This document shows, piece after piece, positions 1 to 13,600 of a stretch of 64,000 nucleotides of DNA. The notes below the pieces were generated by a model. That model saw only the letters and a list, made by a program, of their open reading frames with translations, did not search any database and was not told where the DNA came from. Position 1 is the stretch's first letter. The number at the start of each line of letters is the position of its first letter. This stretch comes from Halichondria panicea (taxonomy: Eukaryota; Porifera; Demospongiae; Suberitida; Halichondriidae), in NCBI RefSeq assembly GCF_963675165.1, contig NC_087379.1:7904339-7968338 (forward strand), written 5' to 3'. Position numbers and translations under genes: made by a program.

Positions 1-241
1 TTTTGCTTATAATTTTTACGCTTATCTTGCTTATTTGTGTGCTACATACGTTTTCTTGGGTATGTTGTACACAAATGAATAATTATGATACGCAGCACTT
101 AAAAAGGTTGTACAGTTTAATAACATAGCACATCATTGGATAGTTGCATTTTTGCTCTTTGCTAATCCCTTTCCTTACTTTATTTATGGTCTATTGCACA
201 GATGTGTTCTCAAAAGTTACCGTATGCTCTTACTCTTGTAG

Positions 242-3200
242 TATGGGTGGACTCCACTCTATTGGGCAGCCAGTGAAGGTCACACTGACTGTATTAAAGA
301 GCTGCTCTCCTCAGGAGCCGTGGTGGACCTGGCTAACAAGGTGAGTATCTGATACTATGTCTATAGGCAACATGCTGGACCTGGCTGACAATGTGAGTAT
401 CTGATACTATGTCTATAGGCAACATGCTGGACATTACCCGAGGCCGTGCCGCGGCTAGCGGGTATAGTAGTCGTCTGGTCTGTTTGTTTGTGTGTGACAC
501 AGTCTACTCCCCTGGATTCCATAGCACTGTGTTTACAGCATGGATAGCCTTCACACAAGTTATTAGTTTTCAGATTTTGATGTTAAAGCTTCGTAAGCTT
601 GGACTTACACGGCTAGCTAGCTACACCTGGCCTTTATTTCGAGGTACGTATTTACAGCTAAAGTGATCCCGTACCAGGAACAATGGAACAGGGTCACTAA
701 TTTAAAAGTACATGTAGAAAGCCTAGATATGATTGTGGTTGTTGCTTCTTGCTTATCCTAGCCCCAGAACATTTTCTAACACTCCAGTCTTCTATGATGT
801 TTAAGGTAGTTAAACAAGGTTAATCGATGTACTCCGCTTGCCCCGCCTGCTGCATTATGTACTGCCCAGCATCTACGCGCATGCGTAATTATCTCTACAC
901 CATCTCGTGCTCGATTATAGCTACCTGAGTTTAAAGATGTCTTCTCCCTCTGGTTCCATCTCTCCTACACCGAGGGACACACCCGCCGACCTGGTGGCCC
1001 TCAACGAAAGGCTCTCCACCCTCGAGCAGGCCCTGGCTGCAGCTTAACAGACTCACCAGCCTCATTATCGTGCGTCTTTGCCCACCCTGCCCTGCCTACA
1101 ATAACAGCTTATAAAATACCGCCCCGCTCTGCTCCATACTATATATTGCCCTATAATAATTATACTGCCCTGCTATAGTATACTGCCTCGCCCTGCCCTC
1201 TATAATAACTATATTACGCTCTATAACGTTGCCCTGCCCTGCTCTATATTGTACGGCCCATTATACTGCCATGTACTGCTCTATAATATACTGCCCTGCT
1301 CTGCTCTATGCCCGCTCTATGCCCACTCTATGCCCGCTCTATGCCCACTCTATGCTTGCTCTATGCCCGCTCTCTATGCCCACTCTATGCTCGCTCTATG
1401 CCCACTCTATACCCGCTCTATGCCCACTCTATGCTCGCTCTCTATGCCTGCTCTATGCTCGCTCTCTATGCCCACTCTATGCTCGCTCTATGCCCACTCT
1501 ATGCTCACTCTCTATGCCCACTCTATGCCCATTCTATGCCCACTCTATGCCCACTCTATGCCCGCTCTATGCCCACTCTATGCTCGCTCTCTATGCCCAC
1601 TCCATGCCCGCTCTATGCCCACTCTATGCCCACTCTATGCCCGCTCTATGCCCACTCTATGCTCGCTCTCTATGCCCACTCTATGCCCACTCTATGCCCG
1701 CTCTCTATGCCCACTCTATGCCCACTCTATGCCCGCTCTATGCCCACTCCATGCCCGCTCTCTATGCCCACTCTATGCCCACTCTATGCCCGCTCTCTAT
1801 GCCCACTCTATGCCCACTCTATGCTTGCTCTCTATGCCCGCTCTCTATGCCCACTCTATGCCCACTCTATGCTCGCTCTCTATGCCCACTCTATGCCCAC
1901 TCTATGCCCGCTCTCTATGCCCACTCTATGCCCACTCTATGCCCACTCCATGCCCGCTCTCTATGCCCACTCTATGCTCGCTCTCTATGCCCGCTCTCTA
2001 TGCCCACTCTATGCCCGCTCTCTATGCCCACTCTATGCCCACTCTATGCTCGCTCTCTATGCCCACTCTATGCCCACTCTATGCTCGCTCTCTATGCCCA
2101 CTCTATGCCCACTCTATGCCCACTCTCTATGCCCACTCTATGCCCGCTCTCTATGCCCACTCTATGCCCGCTCTATGCCCACTCCATGCCCGCTCTCTAT
2201 GCCCACTCTATGCCCACTCTATGCCCGTTCTATGCCCACTCCATGCCCGCTCTCTATGCCCACTCTATGCCCACTCCATGCCCACTCTATGCCCGCTCTC
2301 TATGCCCACTCTATGCCCACTCTATGCCCACTCTATGCCCGCTCTCTATGCCCACTCTATGCACACTCTATGCCCGCTCTCTATGCCCACTCCATGCCCG
2401 CTCTCTATGCCCACTCTATGCCCACTCTATGCTCGCTCTCTATGCCCACTCTATGCCCACTCTATGCCCACTCTATGCCCATTCTATGCCCACTCTATGC
2501 CCACTCTATGCCCGCTCTATGCCCACTCTATGCCCGCTCTCTATGCCCACTCCATGCCCGCTCTATGCCCACTCTATGCCCACTCTATGCCCGCTCTATG
2601 CCCACTCTATGCTCGCTCTCTATGCCCACTCTATGCCCACTCTATGCCCGCTCTCTATGCCCACTCTATGCCCACTCTATGCCCGCTCTATGCCCACTCC
2701 ATGCATGCCCGCTCTCTATGCCCACTCTATGCCCACTCTATGCCTGCTCTCTATGCACACTCTATGCCCACTCTATGCCCACTCTATGCCCGCTCTCTAT
2801 GCCCACTCCATGCCCGCTCTCTATGCCCACTCTATGCCCGCTCTCTATGCCCACTCTATGCCCACTCTATGCTCGCTCTCTATGCCCACTCTATGCCCAC
2901 TCTATGCTCGCTCTCTATGCCCACTCTATGCCCACTCTATGCCCGCTCTCTATGCCCACTCTATGCCCACTCTATGCCCACTCTATGCCCGCTCTATGCC
3001 TGCTCTATGCCCACTCCATGCACGCTCTCTATGCTCACTCTATGCCCACTCTATGCCCACTCTATGCCCACTCTATGCCCACTCTATGCCCACTCTATGC
3101 CCGCTCTATGCCCACTCCATGCCCGCTCTCTATGCCCACTCTATGCCCACTCCATGCCCGCTCTCTATGCCCGCTCTATGCCCGCTCTCTATGCCCACTC

Positions 3201-6200
3201 TATGCCCACTCTATGCTCGCTTTCTATGCCCACTCTATGCCCACTCTATGCTCGCTCTCTATGCCCACTCTATGCTCGCTCTCTATGCCCACTCTATGCC
3301 CGCTCTCTATGCCCACTCTATGCTCACTCTATGCCCGCTCTATGCCCACTCCATGCCCGCTCTCTATGCCCACTCTATGCCCACTCTATGCCCGTTCTAT
3401 GCCCACTCCATGCCCGCTCTCTATGCCCACTCTATGCCCACTCTATGCCCACTCTATGCCCGCTCTCTATGCCCACTCTATGCCCACTCTATGCCCACTC
3501 TATGCCCGCTCTCTATGCCCACTCTATGCACACTCTATGCCCGCTCTCTATGCCCACTCCATGCCCGCTCTCTATGCCCACTCTATGCCCACTCTATGCT
3601 CGCTCTCTATGCCCACTCTATGCCCACTCTATGCTCGCTCTCTATGCCCACTCTATGCCCACTCTCTGCCCGCTCTCTATGCCCACTCTATGCCCACTCT
3701 ATGCCCGCTCTATGCCCACTCCATGCTCGCTCTCTATGCCCACTCTATGCCCACTCTATGCCCACTCTATGCCCGCTCTCTATGCCCGCTCTCTATGCCC
3801 ACTCTATGCCCGCTCTATGCCCGCTCTCTATGCCCGCTCTATGCCTGCTCTATGCCCGCTCTATGCCCGCTCTATGCCCACTCTATGCCCGCTCTCTATG
3901 CCCACTCTATGCCCCCTCTATGCCCACTCTATGCCCGCTCTATGCCCACTCTATGCCCGCTCTATGCCCACTCTATGCCCGATAATGTACAGCTCTATGC
4001 CCACTCTATGCTCGCTCTCTATGCCCACTCTATGCCCACTCTATGCTCGCTCTCTATGCCCACTCTATGCCCACTCTATGCCCGCTCTCTATGCCCACTC
4101 TATGCCCACTCTATGCCCGCTCTATGCCCACTCTATGCCCACTCTCTGCCCGCTCTCTATGCCCACTCTATGCCCACTCTATGCCCGCTCTATGCCCACT
4201 CCATGCTCGCTCTCTATGCCCACTCTATGCCCACTCTATGCCCACTCTATGCCCGCTCTCTATGCCCGCTCTCTATGCCCACTCTATGCCCGCTCTATGC
4301 CCGCTCTCTATGCCCGCTCTATGCCTGCTCTATGCCCGCTCTATGCCCGCTCTATGCCCACTCTATGCCCGCTCTCTATGCCCACTCTATGCCCCCTCTA
4401 TGCCCACTCTATGCCCGCTCTATGCCCACTCTATGCCCGCTCTATGCCCACTCTATGCCCGATAATGTACTGCTCTATGCCCACTCTATGCCCGCTCTCT
4501 ATGCCCACTCTATGCCCACTCTCTATGCCCACTCTATGCCCGCTCTATGCCCGCTCTCTATGCCCACTCTATGCCCACTCTATGCTCGCTCTCTATGCCC
4601 ACTCTATGCCCACTCTATGCTCGCTCTCTATGCCCACTCTATGCTCGCTCTCTATGCCCACTCTATGCCCGCTCTCTATGCCCACTCTATGCCCGCTCTC
4701 TATGCCCACTCTATGCCCACTCTATGCCCGCTCTATGCCCACTCCATGCCCGCTCTCTATGCCCACTCTATGCCCACTCTATGCCCACTCTATGCTATGC
4801 CCACTCTATGCCCTCTCTATGCCCACTCTATGCCCGCTCTCTATGCCCACTCTATGCCCACTCTATGCCCACTCTATGCCCGCTCTCTATGCCCACTCCA
4901 TGCCCGCTCTCTATGCCCACTCTATGCCCACTCTATGCTCGCTCTCTATGCCCACTCTATGCCCACTCTATGCTCGCTTTCTATGCCCACTCTATGCCCA
5001 CTCTATGCCCGCTCTCTATGCCCACTCTATGCCCAATCTATGCCCGCTCTATGCCCACTCTATGCCCGCTCTATGCCCACTCTATGCCCGCTCTATGCCC
5101 ACTCTATGCCCACTCTATGCTCGCACTCTATGCCCGCTCTATGCCCACTCTATGCCCGCTCTATGCCCGCTCTATGCCCACTCTATGCCCGCTCTATGCC
5201 CGCTCTATGCCCACTCTATGCCCGCTCTATGCCCGCTCTATGCCCACTCTATGCCCACTCTATGCTCGCTCTCTATGCCCACTCTATGCCCACTCTATGC
5301 CCACTCTATGCCCGCTCTATGCCCACTCTATGCCCACTCTATGCCCGCTCTATGCCCACTCTATGCCCACTCTATGCTCGCTCTCTATGCCCACTCTATG
5401 CCCGCTCTATGCCCACTCTATGCCCGCTCTATGCCCGCTCTATGCCCACTCTATGCCCACTCTATGCCCACTCCATGCCCTATAATGTATACTGCTCTAT
5501 AATATAATGGGCTGCTCTGCTCTGCCCACCCTGACCTGCCCTCACCTATAACAGCCTACAAAATACTGCCCGCTCTGCTCCATACTATATACTGCCCTGC
5601 TATAATATACTACCCTGCTATAATATACTGCCCTGCTATAATATACTGCCCGCTCTGCCCTGCTCTATAACGTTGCCCTGCTCTGCTCTATAATGTACTG
5701 CTCTATAATAATTATATATACGGCCCTATAATATACTGCCCTGCTCTGCTCTATACTACACTCTGCTCTATATTGTGCTGCTCTATACTATACTGCCCTG
5801 CTCTGCTCTATGCCCCGCTCTGCTCTATAAGGTACTGCCCTGCTCTATACTATACTGCTGTATAATAGACTGCCCCGCTGAGGCTGCTCTGCTCTTATAA
5901 TGTACTGCTCTATAATAATGCTCTATAATACTGCCCAGCTCCATAATTTACTGCCCCGCCTATAACATACACCCTATCCCCGTATACCGCCAATCTATCA
6001 CTTGGTGACCCCCCCCCCTGACGCACACTCGGCCACAGGTACCATAGACAGCAGAATGCCGTCCCCAGCCACTATTCATAGCATATCAATTATTAGGCAA
6101 AAAAAAAAAAAGTTTAGGTACCCCTCTTGGCTGTACTACGACACAGAGTTCCAGAAATGGGGCCGCCACAACACACTGCCGCCCAACACCCAGCTGTACT

Positions 6201-7100
6201 CCCTCGCCTTTACCGGACAAGGCAACCCTGTCTGTGTCGTGGTGCCCGGTATGCCAGGTAGACGGAGGAAACCACACCTTAACCTTTGGGGTGGTGCCTA
6301 AAAGATCAAAAGATTATAATAACATTATAACAGACAGCACACTAAAAAAAAAAAAAAAAAAAAAAAAAAATTGGGTAGATACATGTAACACACCACTAAC
6401 TCACAAGCCAACAAACCTAAAGAAGTACAGTAGAACCTCGATTATCCGGCCCTCGATTATCCGGAACCTCGATTATCCGGCTTGGCAGTTTTCTTGTTAT
6501 CAGATCAAAAAATGGGCGTGTCCCTCAAACGCGCATGCGCGCGCGTTGCAGCTGTTACCATGGAGACATGCCTGCTTATCTTCTGCGCATGCGCAGACAA
6601 CCATGTGGCACTGCTGTTTATCAATAAAGTGGGTGGATCAAGGCGTGGTTTATCTATTCGATTATCCGGCATATTCACTTATCCGGCCTGCTTCTGGAAC
6701 CAAGGTGTCCGGATAATCGAGGTTCTACTGTATACTGAGAACAGCCATACACAAAGTACAGTACATCTCGTACAAGGGTGACAAAAAAAAAAAAAAATTA
6801 TGAATCATGCAACCTTAGACATAATTATGTATAGGCTCACACAAGCAAACTTACATGCAATGGCGCTCATAGGCACATATAAAGCAATTGTGATCCTACA
6901 AAAAACTGGGAGTTCATAAAAAGATTCAACTTTGGGCACAGAATTACAATGCATATCACATAGAATTGTAACCTTGGTCGGAAGCATGCAGAAACTTTAC
7001 ACAAGCCTAGGCATAAGAATTAACTTTTGGCAGCACTGATAATGTAAATTGTTAGCACTGTATGAAGTATCATGCCACAGGCACACACGGCACGGGCGGG

Positions 7101-7164
<64 letters not shown>

Positions 7165-10100
7165 GGCACCAATAGTGAATACACACAAATGTGCACACCA
7201 ATACACACACACAGATACACACAAGCGCGCACGTGCACAGATACACACCCGCGCGGGCACACATACAGACACACACACACACACATACACTCGCATGGGA
7301 ACACATATACAGACACACACACACACACACACACGCACGCGCACAGAAAGATGCACGCGCACAGAAAGATACACACACAAGTGCACACACACATACACAC
7401 ACGCACACACACACACAAACACCACTTACTGTAAGCAGTTCCACTCCTGGCCTGCCTATGGACTCCCACCATCTCAACCAATCCGTTGGCCCAAACTTTC
7501 CGGTGTCCAGCATTCTTCACAGCTGATAACAGAATACATCGTGGATGAGACCAACAGATAGCTAAGCAAATCAATGATAACCCCTTTACATTGCAACACT
7601 GCTGAGCGTACATATATAGGCTTCTGTATTTAAACTCGGGCTTCAACACACTGCTGGAGCCAGTATACTTTACAAGCTACGTAGGTAAGCGTATAGTATT
7701 ATCAGCTAGCTAATAATCCTACGCACACAAAGCTTACCTCTAAAGTAATCTTTCGCTCTGTCCTTGGCTGGTTGACTCTTCGACTGTTCAGATAAAACTA
7801 CAAGGCAGCTTGAAGATAACCGTTACTGTTACTAAGGGGTGCATCTTTCTTTGCCACACCGAAACAAATAAATTGAATATCAAACACTGTACACTACACT
7901 CTAAAAACAGGCTCTAAACTAACTCAGCTTCTACACAAGTATACTTCACACACTCATAAACTATCTAGGCAAGTGCATAAGCATATTAAATCAGCTCAAA
8001 GGCTTATGAAGGCTTATACTAGCTACATAATGCTTGCTATATACGCACACAAAGCTTACCTCTGAAGTGATCCCTTGCTCTGGTCCTTGGCGGGTTGACT
8101 GTTTCGTTGAAAACCAGGAGATCCTGACACAGTAACTACTGTAGACTACTTTGCTAAGAAGTTGAATAAAAAAAACTGTCACTGTTTCCAGGTTATGCGT
8201 CTTTCTTTGCTAGAGGCGAATGCTGAAAAAGAGAAAATAAATCTCAAAACAGGCTCTAAACTCACGAAGCTACTCTTCCAGTATATTTCACACACTCATG
8301 CAGAGGCTATCTATAGGTAGGTGGACAAGCATATTAAATCAGCTCAAAAGGCTTATAAAGGCTGAACTAGGAAAATGCTGACCGTATACACACACAGAGC
8401 TTACTTGGGAAATGATCCTTCACTGGGGCCTTGGCTGGTATACTCCTCCGTTCGAAACTTAGAGATCCTGGCAGAGTAGCTATTCTTGACTAGTTTGCAA
8501 CAAAGTTGCCTGCAGAAAACTGCTACTGCTTCTTAGCTACGCATCTTTCTTTGCTAGGAGTTGATAATAAAAGTAATTTAAAATTAATTGGATTTTGGTT
8601 CCGCGGTGGGGGTACTACGTATGAGATCATAACCGCGGCTATTCGGTCTATAATGTACGGCTCTATACTATACTGCCCCGCTGAGGTGGCATACTTACCT
8701 TTACGCAATCGATGTATTAATTCCTTGGGGGTAGGACATTCGTCCGATGGGCTATGACTGTTGGCTAGGCCACCTCTTTACCCCCAAGTACTTAATTAGG
8801 GGAGCATCATAATTATTAGAAACGCTTCATCATTATCTAATTAGCGAGGTTGCACCCCTCTAATTAATTAGAGGGGCTTCCTATCCATATTAACGGCCTT
8901 CAGTCATGGTCCGGCTCACCCTCCAAGGAGCGTTGCGGTAATGGGTAGCTGTACTCATCGCTTGCAGCAGTACCTAGAATGACGTATATCTTCGTAGTGG
9001 TATTGGTATCTAATTGGGTGCATGGCTTGCATATTTATTACTTGACGTACAGTAGATTAATTGCTGACATTGCTGTGATCCTAGTCCATCCATATACACT
9101 ACTCAAACTCAGCATGTCTCTATAGGCTAGCTCCTTTACTTGCTGCTTAGGAAACAGGAAAATATTTTATTGGTTTTGGTTCTATACACCTGTAGATCTT
9201 TATTATTCGACAGCCGAGGGTTAGCACTGAAGTGCTCTAGTTTTGCATGTATGCACAATTATACATGCAAAACTGGACATTGCCTTAAAATCACCTCTAT
9301 GCTGAATAACTGTGGACAAGACTTCCATGGATTGAATTGGGTGGGACTATTAATTTGGTTTATGCATAAATTTTAATCTGCCGTTGTTCAACTACGAGCT
9401 AGCTTGCTGAAATGTTAGAGTTAGTGCTATGTTCTTTTGTGGGTGGATGACGTTAGAAGCAACCACTCTATTAAATTAATAATGCCAATTAATCCCCTTC
9501 CTTTACTTTATTTATGGTCTATCGCACAGATGTGTTCTCAAAAGTTACTGTATATGCTCTCACTCTTGTAGGGTGTCTGATTTGCTAAATTTTCTGTAAC
9601 GTACATACGTATATATACATGCAGTTGTAGGTGTACTGTCATCATTGTTAAGTATACATGTACTGACAATCACATGCATGACTGTACATTTCCTTAGTGC
9701 TTTAAACTGATGTCCCAGTCGGTTTTAATTTTTATGTACTGTACGAGGTTGTTGTGCTTGTGTTCTCACTCTAAGATGTGGTTGGAAATGTAGAGCAGTG
9801 AATGTCTGTATTGTTCAATGTACATTCATATTGTGTTGTCACTATCTCCACTCTTGCAGGATGGGGACACTCCACTCATGTGGGCAGCCTACTGGGGACG
9901 GGAAGATGCTGTGAAGGAGCTTCTCTCAGCAGGGGCTTCCCCTCTCTGTACTAATAATGTGAGCACATGTACTTTATAGAGTACATAATTATAGTTGCGT
10001 AGTTATACTTAACAAACAGCTTTACATGTACTGTGCACCTATATACCTCTTACAGTAGTTAATGACTGAACAGAGCTGTCATTTGTACCTTAACAGATAA

Positions 10101-10632
10101 CTCTTAATGTGCTATTACCATTGCCAGTATCGCTGTGTCAGCAAAGTACATGTCATACGCATTAGACTACTTTTACCTCTTACAATGTATGTCTCATCCC
10201 TTCATATGATCATCATCACAGAATGGAGAGACTGCTCTGATGAGAGCCAAGAAATCACCTTACTCTAGCCCTTTAGCAGGAAAGCTGTTGGAGGAAGCTA
10301 CTGAATCACATGTGAGTCCATACCTCAATAATGCACACACTGATCACAGAGGAGGTACAATTAGCCTCCTCTGCATTGATCATAAGTGTTTTAGTTTTAA
10401 TATTTTTGTTGTTCTTGAATTACAAATACTGTAACATACACAAAAACGATGTGTTTTCCTTTCACCATAAATTATAAGATATAGTTTCACTAATCAGCTC
10501 CTACGTTTCTATTTAATTAGTGGACTAAACCCCTGCATGTATGGAGTGCAAACTACAGTTTCTAATTTAACACACCCAAACAAGCATGACTTACCATTAC
10601 ATGTGCCCCCCCCTAACCCTAACCCCCCTCCC

Positions 10633-10685
<53 letters not shown>

Positions 10686-13600
10686 CTATCTATTTAATGC
10701 CTTGTGCTAATTTCTAAGAACCAAAATTAGAGGTTAATGATTGTTTTGTGCTTGCCTATAGAAAAACCACATAGACCCATCCCCATTATATAATCAGATA
10801 CTACCACCACAAAACCTGGCCCAGACAATACAGGCCTGTTCCTAGGCCTTATAAATTAAGCCTCCCTCAAGGTCAGATTTAGTTGACACAAGCCATGCAC
10901 AAGCTAAGTTGAAGTATTACAGCAGCCAATATCAAGTCTAAGATAAGTTCTATACTTTATGTCAGCATTACCTCAAATGTGAATATAGCTTACAATCAGC
11001 ATGGCCCCAAGTGAATAGCTTACAATCATTATTTAGTTCTGAATGCAATTGCAACAGATGAATGGGGAGGGTTGGTGCACCGTTAAAGACTCTTTAACCC
11101 ATCATTCTCGGCTCTCAAGGCCGAGCATCTGTTTGCTTTTTCTATACCTGTATGGTTTTGTGCTGTCTAATTTTTTTTTGTTTTTTTTTTGTTTGTTTCT
11201 GGTAAATCCTTGTCGTAAATAGACTTAATTAGCATCAGATGTTAAAAGTAAATTAAGTGAGCATCCCGTTTGAGCTAGTAATATGAGCAGTGGACACAAT
11301 TCCACCCAAAAGTTATTATTTATTATTTTCTTATAATTTTATTTTGAAGCCTCAAACACACACACACACACACACACACGCACACTCAGTCATGCTCGCA
11401 GCATGTTCCAGTCCTCCCTAAGAACTGGACCGTTGCCACTGACACAGAAATGTGAGTGACCATTGCACAGTTGAGTCACTAGCTTTATGAATGTGAGTCA
11501 ACTTTAGGAAGAAGCCAGTCTACCAGAACAAGGCAGCAGGGGAAACCCTCTCCACGCCACCTGGATGTAAGTGTGTGCTTGTGCTGTATCCAGCACATGG
11601 TTCTGTGTGTTTTACCTCCTGTGTAGATCCCCTGCACCAAACCTCCGCACACCCTGATGTCACTTTTTATGGTGAACCTCAAGAGAAGGAGTTCACCTCC
11701 AGTGGTGGCCACGCTGACTTTGATAATGGAGTTGAAGTGACTGTTCCAGCTAATGCTGTCCCAGCAGGCACCTCTGTGGGCATTAAAGTCCAACCCAGCC
11801 TTGCCCCTAGGGATGTGTTTATGATGCCTGAGGGCATTCAATCTGCCAGTCCGTCCTACTTGATCTCTGGTGAAGGTCTAACCGGAGAGGTGACCCTGAG
11901 CATGGAGCATCATGTACGAGTGTCCACCCAACAAGAAGCTGATGACCTCCTCTTTCTCCAAGCTGACTCGTCTCCCAAGAGATCTGGTTCTCATAGTGTC
12001 TATGAGTACCAGGTATCAGAGGGAAGGTCAAAGTTCACTCCTGGAGGGAACACTGGGAGACTGACGCTGGGCACACGACTGAAGAACTTCTTTAAAATTG
12101 GTCAGAGAAGAAAAAAAGGTGAGTATTTGGAAGTGTGAATGACTTCTATTTCAACAACAACATGTACAGGCAAAGCTGACAGTAACCTCTACACTGTCAG
12201 AGTCTACCGGTCTCCTCCACACACAACTGGGGACAGAATGGCTCTTGTCATTGTCAGCTACTTTAACCGTTTGTTTCTCGATGTACGTACATTGCAGAGT
12301 AAAATTTTGTGATTCGTTGAGCACAATACGTAAATAACTGTTTCCCCATCACAGTTCTTGCAGAGGTTTGAGGTTGTCGTCATTCCCCGAGAGTATCCAC
12401 ACTTGTCAAGTAGCCCTGCTGATAAGACAATCAAACAACCTCTTTGCTTTGTCCAAGTTGATGCAGTACTGGAGCTAGTCTGTGACCCAGCCTGGAGGAG
12501 TGTGCCTGACCAGAGAATGGTGAGTGTTTTTTAATATAGTCAGAAGCAAAAACCCTTTTTATTTGTATCGTAAGTGAACTTTCAAATCACTTCACAAATT
12601 TCTTGTTAAAAAGAGATCCCTTATTAATTTTTCCCCCATATTTTCAGATTTCCCAAAAAGAAGTGGATCTGCCAGTGATTGGTCAGTTCTTGCCAGAGGA
12701 GCTTCAGTGCTACCCACCCAGGATAGTGTGTCGGTTCTTCCCTGAGCAAGGAGCTGTCTCCTGCACCACATGCACTCTCTCATTGCTTGGTTTTGACCAG
12801 CCAGTCAGTGTGGACATGGCACTGCTCACTCCTCAGAGATCAGTGGACACTAAACAACTCAAGGTGTCTCACTCAACCAATATCAATGTTAGATAACGTG
12901 TAGAGGGAAATTTTCGTGTTGTGCAAATTTTCAGGGCAAAAAAGTATAACACGAAAATTGAAACCGGGATAAACTCCCACACACTGGTAATTTCACATGC
13001 AAAACTATTGGTGGGTGTGGTTTCCTGGCATTGAACCGCGAATATTAAGAACCCACGAAAATTGTTGCTGAGGGCTCTGAAGCCAAATAGCAAAAATCTT
13101 GCACCCGCGAAAATTTCCTGCTATACCCAATGTTCTGTATTATACCTGTATATGTGTATATATTATGGCTCTGTACAGTATGTTGCATACTTGATACCCA
13201 AGACCTACGTCCGTTACTGTGCTTACGTGTGTGTACAATCTACAATGCATGCATGTGATTGTAGGAAGCCACTGAAGTACTGAGGCTCTGTACATTAGTA
13301 TTCTAGTACACGTGCATAATTGAAGCGTGGAATATGTATTATATTGTATTGCTCTCACAGGACCATGATACAGTCAGAGAAGAGGTGTCTTCTAAATTAG
13401 GTATGTCAGTAGGAAGAAGGCTATAACTATAATATTGTGTGTGGAAGTGTTCTACAGTAGCGGTCAATACAGTGACGCTACTGTACCAAACACAGTTCTT
13501 GTCTCACTATAATCTGAACTAGCTTACGTCAGCTGGTAACTGACCAGACTCAGTCTGCAGAAGCATTATTATTTGTTAAATAGGCATAATTATTCTATAC

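Noticed and set aside
1229..5507. Very long ORFs (918-1417 codons) in three overlapping frames
   Set aside because: They are translations of the 12-14 bp minisatellite; all frames are equally open and there is no non-repetitive coding sequence.
7049..7649. Overlapping His/Thr-rich and Val/Cys-rich ORFs on both strands
   Set aside because: They are produced by the CA/GT microsatellite.
8691..8700. ATACTTACCT, identical to the 5' end of U1 snRNA
   Set aside because: The following bases do not continue the U1 sequence, and no U1-like stem-loops or Sm site could be aligned; it is a chance match to a splice-donor complement.
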